64,000 nt of DNA from Callorhinus ursinus (taxonomy: Eukaryota; Chordata; Mammalia; Carnivora; Otariidae), in assembly GCF_003265705.1 (NCBI RefSeq), contig NW_020312904.1, positions 2,136,361 to 2,200,360 on the forward strand, read 5' to 3'. Under the pieces are notes generated by a model. The model had not been told where the DNA came from, searched no databases, and saw only the letters and a program-made list of their open reading frames with translations. Both the position numbers and the translations under genes were made by a program. Below are positions 1 through 12,234 of this stretch, piece by piece (position 1 is the stretch's first letter; the number at the start of each line of letters is the position of its first letter).

Positions 1-545
1 TCCCCTAGCCCTGGAGTTCTCCCGTTCTCCTTGATCGGTAAACTTGGTCTTGGCTTGCTGGCTGTTCATGCTGATCTTCTGGGGGAGGGGCCTGTTGCCG
101 TGGTTCCCAAATGTCTTTGCCGGAGGCTGAATTGCCCCGCCCTTGTTGGTCCGGGCTAAGCAAGCTGCTCGTGTTTGCTCTCAGGAGCTTTTGTTCCCTG
201 CAAGCTCTCGGTACAGCTTTGGAGGACCAGTGCGAAAATGGTGGCTTCCCAATCTCCACCTGAAGGAGCTGAGAACTCGGGGCCCCGCTCCTCAGTGCGC
301 CCCCAGAGAAAAGCAGTCACTCCCTTGTCCCCGGTCTCCGGGGCACTCTCCGTGCTCTCCCGGCCTGTGACCGAGCGTTGCTATCTGTGGCACCCAACCC
401 CGTGTGGAGTCTCCAAACCCAGCAGATCCCTGCGGTGCGCTCTCGCGCTGCTCCTCCCTGGGAAGGAAGGGGAGTCTCCCCGGCTCTGCCGCTTGTTGGG
501 TCCCTGCTGGAGGAGCAGTGGCCCGACGGGGAAGGCTCTCAACTA
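1..545 (-). mobile_element. Carnivore L1 5'UTR fragment, cut by the window edge
   Basis: This GC-rich stretch resembles the 5'UTR of the younger L1 at about 6,690-7,480: both share a run like GGGGGAGGGGCCTG after a CTTGCTGGCT motif, followed by similar GC-rich text. It reads on the minus strand, so its 5' end lies near 545, where the sequence changes abruptly to AT-rich ancient L1M. The rest of the element would lie left of the window. Several overlapping frames here are chance frames of GC-rich UTR. The right boundary is accurate to about 30 bases. Confidence 0.7.
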
Positions 546-694
546 TATCTCATACTTTCCAGCATTTGAATTCTGCACACATCTTATAAGATTTATACTT
601 ACATATTTCACTTTCTTGAGCTATTTCAAAGGATACATTTAAATTTTTTTTGACTTTCAAATTATTTATTACTAATATGGAGAAATCTATTGAT

Positions 695-722
695 CTGTGT
701 GTGTGTGTGTGTGTGTGTGTGT
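695..722. repeat. (TG)n microsatellite
   Basis: About 13 uninterrupted TG dinucleotides lie inside the ancient L1M remnant. Such a run is normally length-polymorphic. No function is implied. Confidence 0.95.
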
Positions 723-1520
723 CGACTTTTTATCCCACAAGCTCGATAGATTCACTTCTTGGTTCTAGAAGGCTTTTTGTGTAATTATGTAAGGCTTTTG
801 AAATTATCTATATAGACAATCATGTCTACGAAAAAGACAGTTTTGTTTTTTCCTTTCAATCTGTATGTTTTTATTTTTTTTCTTGCCTTATTATAAAGGC
901 TAGAATTTCATTGTCATGAAATGGGGAGGGGACTTCCTAGTTTTACCCTTAACTTTAGGGGGAGATCAGTATGTCTTTGACCATTGGGATGTTAGCTGTA
1001 ACTTTCTGTAAATGCCCTTCATCAGGTTGAGCAATTTTACTTATAAAAGTTTGTTTTGAAAGGTTTGCTTTTCATTTTGAATGGACTCTGAGTGTTGTCA
1101 AATGCCTATTCTGCACCAACCAATACAACCATGTGGTATTACTTTTCATATAGTTCATATAGATTACAATGATAGATTTTTTTAAATATTGACCCAGGTT
1201 TGAATTCCTAAAATAAACCCCAATAGATTGTCATGTTTTAATCTTTTTCTATATTGCCAGAGTCAATTTGCTCTTAGTTTGTGGGGAATATTTACATATA
1301 TGTTCATGAACAATATCAGTCTGTCAATGTCTTTTTGTGTCCTGTTTCTGTCTGGGTTAGGTGTCAGGATGATGCTTACCTCATAAAATGAGGTACAAAG
1401 TATTTCTGTCTCCTCAGGACATTGTGTAGCGTTGGCACTATTTCTATTTTAAATATTTGGTAGAATTTACCAGGGAAGTAATCTGGGCTTGGATAGTCAT
1501 TGATCAGAAAATTATAACTA

Positions 1521-1533
1521 CAAATCTAATTTC
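1521..1533 (-). repeat. Target-site duplication, 3' side of the full-length L1
   Basis: CAAATCTAATTTC here is repeated exactly at 7,494-7,506. The pair brackets the younger L1 and marks its integration point in the older L1M. Confidence 0.9.
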
Positions 1534-1823
1534 CTTTTTTTCCATCCACTTTATTTTTTTAAATTTTATTATGTTATATTAGTCGCCATACAATACATCA
1601 TTAGTTTTTGATGTGGTGTTCCACAATCCATTGTTTTCATATAACACCCGGTGCTCCATGCAGTACGTGCCCTCCTTAATACCCATCACTGGGTTAACCA
1701 ATCCCCCCCTCCCCTCCCCTCTAGAACCCTGTCTTTCTCTGAGTCCATAGTCTCTCATGGTTCATCACTCCCTCCAATTCCCCCCCTTTTCCCTTCCTTC
1801 TCCTAATGTCCTCCATGTATTCA

Positions 1824-4800
1824 TTATGTTCCCCAAATAAGTGAAACCATATGATAATTGACTTTCTCTGCTTGACTTATTTCACTTAACATAATCTCCT
1901 CCAGCCCCAACCATGTTGATGTAAAAGTTGGGTATTCATCCTTTCTGATGGCTGAGTCATATTCCATTGTATCTATGGACCACAACTTCTTTATCCATTC
2001 ATCTGTTGAAGGGCATCCCGGCTCTTTCCACAGTTTGGCTATTGTGACATTGCTGCTATGAACATTGGGGTGCATATGGCCCTTCTTTTCACTACATCTG
2101 TGTCTTTGGGGTAAATACCCAGGAGTTCAGTTGCTGGGTCATACGGTAGCTCTATTTTTAAATTTTTGAGTAACCTCCACACTGTTTTCCAAAGTGGCTG
2201 TACCAACTGGCATTCCCACCAACAGTGTAGGAGGGTTCCGCTTTCTCCACACCCTCTCCAAAATTTGTTGTTTCTTTCCCTGTCCATTTTTGCCATTTTA
2301 ACTGGTGTAAGGTGGTATCTCAATGTGGTTTTGATTTGAATTTCCCTGATGGCTAATGATGATGAACATTTTTTCACGTGTCTGTTAACGATTTGTATGT
2401 CTTCTTAAGAGAGGTGTCTTTTCATGTCTTCTGCCCACTTTTTGACTGGATTATTTGTTTTTTGGGTGTTGAGTTTGAGTTCTTTATAGATCTTGGATAC
2501 CAGCCCTTTAGCTGTAGTGTCATTTGCAAATACCTTCTCCCATTCTGTGGGTTGCCTCTTTGTTTTGTTAACTGTTTCCTTTGCTGTGCAGAAGCTTTTT
2601 ATCTTGATGAAGTCCCAAAAGTTCATTTTTGCTTTTGTTTCACTAGCTTTTGGAAATGTATCTTGAAAGAAGTTGCTGTGGACGATGTCAAAGAGGTTAC
2701 TGCCTATGTTCTCCTCTAGGATTTGATGGATTCCTGTCTCATATTGAGGTCTTTCATCCACTTTGAGTTTATCTTCGTGAATGGTGTTAGAGAATGGTTG
2801 AGGTTCATTCTTCTGCATGTGGCTGTCCAATTTTCCCAGCACCATTTATTGAAGAGACTGTCTTTTTTCCATTGCATGTTTTTTCCTGCTTTGTCAAAGA
2901 TTATTTGACCATAGAGTTGAGGATACATATCTGGGCTCTCTATTGTCTTCCATTGGTCTATATGTCTGTTTTTGTGCCAGTACCATGCTGTCTTGGTGAT
3001 CACAGCTTTGTAATATAGCTTGAAATTGGGCAACGTGATGCCCCCAGCTTTGTTTTTCTTTTTCAACATTTCCTTGGTGATTCGGGGTCTTTTCTGATTT
3101 CATACAAATTTTAGGATTGTTTGTTCCAGCACTTTGAAAAATGTCATTGGAATTTTGATCGGGCTGGCATTGAAGGTATAGACTGCTCTGGGTAGCATAG
3201 ACATTTTAACAATGTTTATTCTTCCGATCCATGAACATGGAATATTTTTCCATCTTTTTTGTGTCTTCTTCAATTTCTTTCATGATTGTTCTGTAGTTCC
3301 TAGAGTATAGATCCTTTACCTCTTTGGTTAGGTTTATTCTGAGATATCTTATGGTTTTTGGTGCTATTGTAAATGGAATCATTTCTCTAATTTATCTTTC
3401 TACAGTTGCGTTGTTAGTGTATAAAAAAACAACTGATTTCTGTGCATTGATTTAGTATCCTGCCACATTATTGAATTGCTGTATGAGGTCTAGTAATTAG
3501 GGGGTGGAGTCTTTTGGGTTTTCCACATAAAGTATCATGTCATCTGTGAAAAGAGAGAGTTTGACTTCTTCTTTGCCAGTTTGAATACCTTTTATTTCTT
3601 TTTGTTGTCTGATTTCTGTTGCTAGGACTTCTAGTACTATGTTGAACAATAGTGGCGAGAGTGGGCATCCTTGACGTGTTCCTGATCTTAAGGGAAAGGC
3701 TCTCAGCTTTTCCCCATTGAGGATGATATTCACTGTGGGTTTTTCATAGATGGATTTTATGAACTTGAGGAATGTTCCGTCTATCCCTATACTCTGAAGA
3801 GTTTTAATCAGGAAAGGATGTTGTATTTTGTCAAATGCTTTTTCTGCATCAACTGAAAGGACCATATGGTTCTTCTCCCTCCTCTTATTAATGTGTTCTA
3901 TCACATTGATTGATTTGTGAGTGTTGAACCACCCTTGCATCCCGGGGATAAATCCCACTTGGTCATGGTGGATGATGCTTTAATGTATTGTTGGATTCTA
4001 TTAGCTAGGATCTTGTTGAGGATTTTGGAATCCATATTCATCAGGGATATCGGTCTGAAATTCTCCTTTTTGATGGAGTCTTTGTCTGGTTTGGGGATTA
4101 AGGTAATGCTGGCCTCATAGAATGAGTTTGGAAGTTTTCCTTCTGTTTCTATTTTTTGAAACAGCTTCAGTAGAATAGGTATTATTTCTTCTTTGAATGT
4201 TTGGTAGAATTCCCCAGGGAATCCATCAGCCCTGGACTCTTGTTTTTTGGGAGGTTTTTGATCACTGCTTCAATCTCGTTACTGGTTAGTGGTCTATTCA
4301 GGTTGTCAATTTCTTCCTGTTTCAGTCTTGGCAGTTTATAGGTTTCCAGGAAGGCCTCCATTTCATCCAGATTACTCAGTTTATTGGCATATAATTGTTG
4401 ATAATAATTTCTAATAATTGTTTCTATTTCCTTGGTGTTAGTCGTGATCTCTCCCTTTTCATTAATAATTTTATTAATTTGGGTCCTTTCTCTTTTCTTT
4501 TGGATAAGTCTGGCCAGTGGTTTATTGATCTTATTAATTCTTTCAAAGAACCAACTTCTAGTTTTGTTGTTCTGATCTATTCTGTTTCTGGTTTCTAATT
4601 CATTAATCTCTGCTTTAATTTTAATTATTTCTCTTCTAATGCGTGGCTTAGGCACGGTTTGTTGCTTTATCTCTAGTTCTTTAAGGTGTAGAGTTAGTTG
4701 GTGAATTCGGGATTTTTCTATTTTTTGAGTGAGGCTTGGATGGCTATGTATTTCCCCCTTAGGAATGCCTTTGCAGTATCCCATAGGTTTTGGACTAATG

Positions 4801-5595
4801 TGTTTTCATTCTCATTGATTTCCATGAATTGTTTAAGTTCTTTGATTTCCTGGTTGACCCAAACATTCTTGAGCAGAGTGGTCTTTAGCTTCCAAGTGTT
4901 TGAATTTCTGCCAAATTTTTTCTTGTGATTGAGTTCCAGTTTTAAAGCATTGTGGTCTGAGAACATGTAGGGAATAATCTCAATTTTTTGGTATCAGTTG
5001 AGACCTGATTTGTGACCCAATATGTGGTCTATTCTGGAGAAAGTTCCATGTGCGCTCGAGAAGAATGAGTATTCTGTTGTTTTAGGTTGGAATGTTCTGT
5101 AAATATCTATGAGGTCCATCTGGTCCAATATATCATTCAAAGCGCTTGTTTCCTTGTTGATTTTCTGCTTAGATGATCTGTCCATTCCTGAGAGTGGAGT
5201 ATTGAGGTCTACAATTAACGTATTGTTATCAATATGACTCTTTATTTTGGTTAACAGTTGGCTTATGTAGATGGCTGCTCCCATGTTGGGGGCATAGCTT
5301 TTTACAATTGTTAGATCTTCTTGTTGGATAGACCCTTTAAGAATGATATAGTGTCCTTCTATGTCTCTAATTACAGACTTCAGTTTAAAATCTAATTTGT
5401 CTGATAAAAGAATTGCTACCCCAGCTTTCTTTTGAGGTCCACTGGCATGGAAGATGGATCTCCATCCTTTCACTTTCAGTCTGGATGTATCTTTAGGTTC
5501 AAAATGAGTCTCTTGTAGGCAGCATATGGATGGGTCCTGTTTTTTATCCAATCTGCAACCCTGTGCCATTTTATGGGGGCATTTAGGCCATTCAT
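1824..5595 (-). pseudogene. L1 ORF2 pseudogene (endonuclease / reverse transcriptase)
   Basis: ORF2 normally encodes a protein of about 1,275 residues that nicks target DNA and reverse-transcribes the L1 RNA. The start ATG is at 5,595, reading MNGLNAPIK. The endonuclease domain (about 4,994-5,569) keeps the catalytic-type Asp and Asn in IVDLNTPLS and the SRIDHIL motif. The reverse-transcriptase domain (about 3,500-4,780) keeps [16 protein letters not shown] and [13 protein letters not shown]. Its catalytic box reads FTDDM instead of the usual FADDM, at 3,539-3,550. The cysteine-rich C-terminal region lies near 2,040-2,380 ([14 protein letters not shown]). Damage includes a lost A in the A-run near 5,541, which shifts frame just after the start, a stop near 4,991, and further shifts around 4,180-4,280 and 2,720. 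No intact protein is possible. Confidence 0.93.
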
Positions 5596-5672
5596 GTTGA
5601 GAGTGATTATTGAAAGATATGAATTAATTGTCATCATGTTGCCTGTGAAGATGTTGTTTTTATAGATTGTCC

Positions 5673-6580
5673 CTATAAATTTCTGTTGTGTATCACTCTT
5701 GGGGTCTTTCCCCTTTTATAGAACCCCCTTAATATTTCTTGCAGGGCCGGCTTAGTGGTCACATATTCTTTCAGTTTCTGCCGGTCGTGGAAGATCTGCA
5801 TCTCTCCATCCATTCTAAATGAAAGCCTTGCCGGATAAAGTATTCTTGGCTGCATGTTCTTCTCCTTTAGTACCCTGAATATGTCTTGCCAGGCCTTTCT
5901 GGCTTGCCAGGTCTCTGTGGATAGGTCTGACGTTATTCTGATGTTCCTCCCTCTGTACGTAAGGAATCTCTTCCCCCTAACTGCCCTTAAGATGGTTTCC
6001 TTGGTTCTAAGATTTGCAAGTTTTACTATTACATGCCGGGGTGTTGGCCTGTTTTCCTTGATCTTGGGAGGGGTCCTCTCTGCCTCTAGGACGCAAATGT
6101 TTGTTTCATTCCCCATATTAGGGAAGTTCTCAGCTACGATTTGCTCAAAGACATCTTCTAGTCCTCTCTCTCCCCACTCCCTCCGGGATTCCAATTATTC
6201 TGACATTGGAACGTTTCATGGTGTCACTTACTTCTCTGATTCTATTTTCATGGATTCTGAGTTGTTTTTCCCTGGCCTCCTCTTTTCCCTTTTTATCTAT
6301 TGTATTGTCTTCCAGGTCACTTATTCATTCTTCTGCCTCAGTTACCCTAGCTGTTAGATTATCTAGATTGGATTGGATCTCATTGATAGCATTTTTAAGT
6401 TCTGCCAATTCAGCTTTCATTTCTGCCCTTAGAGACTCTAGGTTGCCATTAATTGATTTCTCCATTCTAGCCATTGTCTTCACAATTGCTAGCCTGAATT
6501 CCATCTCCAACATCTTGGTTTTATCTGCATCCATTTGTAAATCTGCCTCATAAGTCATGATCTCTGAGTCTTTTCCATTT
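5673..6580 (-). pseudogene. L1 ORF1 pseudogene (RNA-binding chaperone)
   Basis: ORF1 encodes the trimeric RNA-binding protein of the L1 particle. The N-terminal half (about 6,340-6,560) is a heptad-rich coiled coil, for example EFRLAIVKTMARMEKSINGN. The C-terminal half (about 5,673-6,194) holds the RRM-like and C-terminal domains, with HVIVKLANLRTKETILRAV, RNIRITSDLSTETW and a basic KRGKTPRVIHN tail region. The halves are separated by stops and a frame change between about 6,194 and 6,325, so the protein is broken. The exact start is uncertain: the open frame runs up to 6,669, but the sequence above about 6,580 is not obviously ORF1. Confidence 0.88.
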
Positions 6581-6699
6581 TGGGGGCTCCTCCTCCTAGT
6601 CACTGTTAATGGGTGTTTGAGGGAATGTATAGAGTCCAAATTATTGACCAGAACCCAAGCAAGATGCACCTGTTTTCCTGGGACCTTAGGGTTGCTGGC

Positions 6700-7493
6700 T
6701 TCTTGTTTTCCCAGCCTGTCTTTTGGGGGAGGGGCCTGCCGTGCTGTTACTCAGGCAACCCTGTTTGGGCAAAGTTGCCCTGCCCCCCTGTAGCGGGGGA
6801 TGGGCTCAGTGGGGATCAGTTTTGGGGGCTTTTGTTCTCTGACAGCTTTCCCTGGCGGCTTTCCGTGTCTCTTCCATGAGTCGGAGCAGAAGAGACCGTT
6901 TCCAGCCCTCTGCCTCAGAGCAGAGAGACCGCAGTCTGTTCCTCAGTGAGTTCTCCAGGCCACACCGTCTCCATTTCTGTCTGTGCTGCTATAAACTGCA
7001 GCGTCCTGGGTTGTGCACCCCTCCACAGCATCCCAGTCCTGCCTCCAGGTCGGAGCATGTCTCTGCCCTTTGTGCTTCTAAAACCGCCAGCTGCCCCCAG
7101 ATCGCAAGCGCTACCCCACCACTCCGGGTTTCCTCCCCAGGGGTTGCCCTAAAGTCCTTTCCCCGCTGCTACCAGTCTGCGATTCTGTGCCCGGTGCCCG
7201 GTCCCCAGCGCACGAGGCTGTCGCTCACTGGTGGTGTAGGATCCCCACGGCCAGGCACCCTCCCGCTGACATTTATCCTCCGATATCTGCCCACAGAATC
7301 ATGGCTCCCTGTTTCGTACCTCGAAACCAACCGCCTGCGGTACTCTGTTTGTAGAGATCCAGATCTTCTTACATCTCAGGCTGGTTTTGTGTGTGCTCAG
7401 AGTGGTCTGGTAGATATTCAGCTCAATTCCAGGGACCAGTTGAAATAGGGTCCCCTACTCCTCCACCATCTTTCCTTCCTAATCCTGTTTTCC
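6700..7493 (-). promoter_or_regulatory. L1 5'UTR with presumed internal promoter
   Basis: This GC-rich leader precedes ORF1 on the minus strand. In L1 elements generally this segment carries the internal RNA polymerase II promoter; that role is inferred from family knowledge. A 190-codon frame on the plus strand (6,876-7,448) is an antisense chance frame in GC-rich UTR and is not annotated as a gene. Confidence 0.7.
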
Positions 7494-7506
7494 CAAATCT
7501 AATTTC
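7494..7506 (-). repeat. Target-site duplication, 5' side of the full-length L1
   Basis: Exact copy of the 13-mer at 1,521-1,533. About a dozen bases between the typical L1 5' start and this duplicate could be non-templated filler or extra 5' sequence. Confidence 0.9.
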
Positions 7507-10250
7507 TTTAACATTGATAGGACTATTTAGGGCATCATTTTCATCTTGGTGAGTTTTGGTAGCTTGTGTTTTTTAAGGATTTTGTCTATTTCATATAACT
7601 TCTTGAATTTATATGTGTAAAGTTGATTGTAGTATTTCCTTCTTGTCCTTTTGATGTCTGCAGGATCTGTTTTTAAAAAACAAACAAACACACTTCCACT
7701 TCTGAATTGGTAATTTTAACTTCTCTCCTATTTTTTTTTATCAACCTTGCCAGAGGCTCTCAATTTTATTCATCTATACAAAGAACCAGCTTTTGAGTTT
7801 CTCCATTGGTTTTGTTTCCAGTTTGATTTCTGCTCTTATCTTTACAATGAGTTTCTTTTGCTTGCTGTAGGTTTACTTTGCTCTTCATTTTGTTTCCTAA
7901 GGTGAAGCTTAGATTGTCCATTTGAGACCTTCATTCTTTTCTAACATATACATTTAATGTTTTAAATCTCCGTTTCAGTACTGCTTTAGCTACTTCCCGT
8001 AAGTGGGGATGATATGGATATGTTGTATTTTCATTGTTGTTCTGTTAAAAGTATTTTCTAATTTCCCTGGAGACTTCCTCTTTGACCTAATGATTATTTG
8101 AAAGTGTAAAATTTCTAAGTGTTTGGAGATTCTCTTGTTAGGTTTCTGTTATTGATTTCCAGTTGAATTTCATTATGATCAGAAAACATACTTGATAGTA
8201 TTACAATGATCTTCCTTGATGTCCCATATGGACTTGAAAGTATGTATATTCTTTCTTGTTGAGTATAGTGTTCTTAAACATCAATTAGATGCAGTGGCTT
8301 TGTGGTATTGTTCCCTCTTCTATCCTCACTGGGTTTTTAATCTGCTGGTTCCATATCTTACTGACAGAGGAGAGTTAAATTAATCCACAACTCTTATGTG
8401 GATTTATTTCTTTCCCCTTTCAGCTCCCTCAGGTTTTGCTTCATATATTTTGAAACTCTTCAGTTACATGCACACACATTTAGGACTGCTATGTTTTCTT
8501 GGTGAATTAACTTTTAATAATTATGTAATGTCCTATTTTACCCCTGGTAGATTTGTTTGCCCTGAGGTCTATTTTTGATATTAATATAACAAATCCACTT
8601 TTCTGATTAACATTCCCATAGATAATTTTTTCTAACCTTTGAATCTACTTGGATCATTCTACTTGAAATGAGTTTCTTGGAGGCTGCATATAGGTAATTC
8701 CTGTTGTTTTATCCAAACCCTGTCTTTGAATAGTATATGCAGACCATTTTTGCTTACTATAATAATGGATATATTTAGATTTAGTTCTACCATTTTATTA
8801 TTTGCTTTCTGTTTGTTCCCTCCATTTCATTTCTGTTTCTACCTTCCTGCTTTTTCTTGGGGGGGTGGTATTTAAACATCTTAAGTATTATCTATTGTTT
8901 TTTACTACTTTTCTTAATATAGATTAATTTTTCAAACTGGTTATTCTAAGGATTGCTATGTACACACTTCACTTCTCATGATTTACCTAGAGGAACTGTT
9001 ATCACTTCTCTCTCTTTACGTGATCATCATCTTAAACATTATACTACACACATTAAAAACCTCACCAGACAATGACACAATTTTTTACTTTCCACTAACA
9101 CATATTTTAAAGAACTCAGAACAGAAAATAGTCTATTACCTTTACCCATATATTTACCGTTTCTGGTGTTTTCCTCATTTCTAATATTCTAATTTTCCTT
9201 CTGCTGAGAACATCTTCATGTTGTCTTTATTCCTGCAGGTATTTTCTCTGAATACACATTCTGGGCTGACAATTCTCTTCTTTTGGCACTTGAACAATGT
9301 GATGCTGCTTCCGTCTTGCCTCCAGGGTTTCAAATGAGAAAACCCAACCTTTCCCATGGCTTATCTACTATAAGTATTTCTGCTGCTTTCAGAATTTTAT
9401 GTGTATCTAGTTTTTATAGTTTGATTGTGATATGTCTCCTATTTCTTTGAGTTTATTCTCTTTGGGGTTTGCTGAGCTTCTTGATTCTGTCGGTTTATGC
9501 ATTTTTCTGAATTTAAAAAGTTTTCATCAATATATTTTCAGCAACATGCTCTTTCTCCTTTCCTTGAGTCTGATGACACAAATTTTAAACCTTTTGTTAT
9601 TGTCTCAGAGGTAGCCTCAGGGTCAGTCCAGGTTTCAAAATCCTTTTCTCTTTTGTTCAGATAGTTTCTATTGATCTGTCTTTGAGTTCAGTGACTCTCT
9701 TCCCTGTCACCCCCATTCTGCTATTGAGCCTTTCTGTGAATCTTTTTTTTTTTTATTTTATCTGCTTTTTGTCAGAACTTACATTTCCATTTTCTAATTT
9801 TTGATTGATTTCAAACATGTTTGTGATTGCTCACTGGGATATTTTAATAATAGGGGCTTTAAAGTCTCTGCCAGGTGATCCTAATATCTGTATGGTCTCA
9901 GTATTGGTCTGTTGATTGTCTCCTCCCAGAAGAATTGAGATTTTCCTGGTTCTTCACATGCTAAACAATTTTAGATTACATCCTGGACATTTTGAATGTT
10001 GTGTTATGAGGCTCTGGGTCTTGCTCACATCCAGTGGAGAATGTCATGTTTTTGTTTATGCAGGCAGTCGACCTGCTTATATTCAGGGCTGGCTGTGGTG
10101 CACGGTAAGTTCAATTTTCTAAGCCTTAGCAATTCTGTTCACATCTGTCCCACACATGGTTACTCATTGGCCGATCTAGGGCCTGGTCTGTGGTCTTGGT
10201 CCTTAGAGTGTTTGGAATGCTCTAACGGGTGATATCCATGTGTTCACAGC
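7507..10250 (-). mobile_element. Ancient L1M, continuation through ORF2, ORF1 and into the 5' region
   Basis: The minus-strand L1M resumes where 1,533 stopped. It runs from the reverse-transcriptase N-terminal part (about 7,510-7,850) through the endonuclease region (phrases such as ATTTCCCTGGAGACTTC near 8,060 and TTTAGGACTGCTATGTTTTC near 8,481) to ORF1-like sequence (TTTGGGGTTTGCTGAGCTTC near 9,461). It ends in 5'-region text around 9,940-10,100 (ATCCTGGACATTTTGAATG). All frames are destroyed. The right boundary is uncertain; the match fades after about 10,100-10,250 and may reach 10,950. Confidence 0.78.
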
Positions 10251-12184
10251 TTGTGTGCAGGGAGGTGCTGAGCCCAAGAATTCATAAGCAATCCTATGGG
10301 GTCACTTTCCCAAGCTCCTCTGCCAGAAAACTGAGACATTAATTACCTGCTCTGCTGCACACGGCTGCAACCACACTCTCATTCATGGTCAAGCAACACG
10401 GGAATAGAGAAGGAAGAGAAGCATGTGGGGTTGGTCTCCCCAACTTGGGACATCAGGTCTGCTGTGCAGGGAGGATGATCCCCCCATCTCAAAGCTCTGG
10501 TCCCTGTGGATGTTTGTTTCTGGCTGCTAGTATTGCCTCTAAGTCACTGGTCAAGAGACTGGGGCACGAGAGAATGGAAAATTTAAAAATAAGAAAGAAA
10601 ATGGGGGATTTCTGAATTTTCTTTGTGTTTTGGGTTCTCTTTCCTGGTCCTTGAGGTACAACCAAAGTGTCTCCTGGAACTCTCTGTAACTGCTCATTTC
10701 TGGGTTTCCAATGCATTAAAGAGCTGGAAGAGACCAGAGTGGGAGAAACGCTAAGCTTTACTCACCACACATGGAATTTTGGAGGTCCTTCCCAAAGCAT
10801 CTGCTACTACTCACCTTCCAGGATCTTCAAATCGTTTCCCCACATATCCTGTGCAGCTTTTACAATGCAGTCAGCCAGAGAGTCAAGGAGGAGTGTGCTT
10901 ACTCCAACGACCCAGATCCAGAGCTGAGTCTGCTTGCTTTTGCAACAGAGACACTTACATGATTTTTCTTAAGTTCTTCTATTCGGTCATCGTGGTTTAT
11001 AGTGTCTGTTCCAACCAGGGCTGAGCACCGGTACCTGTTGGCATCAGATAGCATGTCTTGATGAAATTTTCTACATCTTTTCCTTTGTAGCATTAAAAAA
11101 TATACCCATGTAGTTTTATTGATTTTGATTCAAAAATATTTTTGAACACTTTTAATAGAATTCTTGCTCAGTGTGTCCCAGACCCAAGTGTCTGGTAATA
11201 AGCTGGAAAAAATAAAAAATGGATTTACTTTTCTTTTAAGAAAATCAATAAATCACAAGAGATGAATTTAATTTTTTAAAAACCCAAAGAAATGGGAGCC
11301 TCTGCCTTATGGTAACATGCACGTTGGAAAAGAAAATGGTGTCAGTGAGACAATCTGTGTGGGGCCCGAGGACATGGCGGCCTGAGCTCAGAACATTCTG
11401 GAAGACTGATGACCTTTGGCCTCAAGCCTTAGTGGTAAGACCTCACTTGTAGTCCTACACCTTCCCAGCTTGGTCAGGCTACAATTTCTCCCTAATAGCC
11501 TCCAACCATCTGCAGCATTCCCCTTGTTTGCCCCCACCTTTCTCAGGGGTGCCGCAGCCAGGCATAAATTCTTTAAGACACATTCACAGTTCAGGCCCAG
11601 CGCACCTGCCACTGTAGGACACCTGCCTAGATCAGGTGGGCACACGTTAACCCTTCACCGGCATGATCCTAAAGATTGAGTATGATGAAAGTTCCCACTA
11701 TACCCCAGCCTATGCTTTATCCACAGTGGGCTGGGCTGGATGCAGAAATCTACAAACATCCAGACCTCCTCCCTCTGTCCCTGCCTTCAGGGGTTCAGAT
11801 CCCATGTCATGGAGGCTGGGCTGCAGCAGGAAAGGACAAGCAGCGGTTTACAGGCTAGAGGGGCAAGGATGGATTCACAGGGAGTATTGGGAGTGGGAAG
11901 GTCAAGGTGGAGGTGAACACGACATGGTGAGGAGGGTGCCAGGGGAAAAGGCTCCTGACAGCCCCGGAGAAAAGCCAACATACATGGTGTATGTTGTACA
12001 TACACACACATAGATGAAGTGCATACACACACGTGTAGACAGACAAGTGGGCAGATATACAAAGTAAGAAGGTAACGCGTGCTCTGCAGAAATCATCGAT
12101 CTGGGAGAAGGGTTAGGGGAAATTTCTCATGCATCATAGCGTGGCCACCAAAGCCACAGTTAGATGGCACCTCACACCCCCCAC

Positions 12185-12188
<4 letters not shown>
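10251..12188. other. No gene seen; possible old repeat at its left edge
   Basis: Open frames are short and unrelated to anything I recognise. The first 700 bases may be the decayed 5' end of the L1M to the left. 11,396-11,700 has the composition of an LTR but I could not match it. An imperfect CA-rich patch lies near 11,996-12,050. Confidence 0.5.

Positions 12189-12231
<43 letters not shown>
12189..12231. repeat. (CA)n microsatellite
   Basis: About 21 CA dinucleotides in a row. It directly precedes an L1M 3' end. Confidence 0.95.
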
Positions 12232-12232
<1 letters not shown>

Positions 12233-12234
12233 AA

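Larger units (their letters stand above)
546..1533 (-). mobile_element. Ancient L1M ORF2 remnant, first part
   Basis: Read on the minus strand this is badly decayed L1 ORF2 covering the central reverse-transcriptase region. Recognisable phrases in plus-strand form include ATAGACAATCATGTCTACG near 822, the text opposite the catalytic YADD/FADD motif, and GGTAGAATTTACCAGGGAAG near 1,460. No frame is open. It continues at 7,507 after the younger L1, so the two parts are one element interrupted by an insertion. The subfamily (L1MA to L1ME) was not assigned. Confidence 0.8.
1534..7493 (-). mobile_element. Near-full-length carnivore L1 retrotransposon
   Basis: An L1 of about 5.96 kb on the minus strand. 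In transcription order it has a GC-rich 5'UTR (7,493 down to about 6,700), ORF1 (about 6,580-5,673), ORF2 (5,595-1,824), a G-rich 3'UTR (about 1,820-1,600) and an A-rich tail ending near 1,534. A 13-bp target-site duplication flanks it, the hallmark of target-primed reverse transcription. The 5' end carries an L1-like start (GGAAGGAAAGATGGTGG on the minus strand, near 7,464-7,480). Both ORFs carry frameshifts and stops, so the copy should be immobile on its own. It sits inside an ancient L1M element of the same orientation, so it is clearly the younger of the two. Confidence 0.93.

Noticed and set aside
175..642. 155-codon plus-strand open frame at the window start
   Set aside because: It lies in L1 5'UTR sequence and crosses into L1M; no independent gene signal.
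3497..5569. Possible intact reverse transcriptase or endonuclease gene
   Set aside because: Only segments of L1 ORF2 are open; frameshift, stops and split frames show a pseudogene.
6876..7448. 190-codon plus-strand open frame
   Set aside because: It lies antisense in the GC-rich 5'UTR of the full-length L1.
12189..12231. Tandem-repeat run read as a CRISPR array
   Set aside because: It is a simple CA microsatellite without spacers, and the genome is mammalian.
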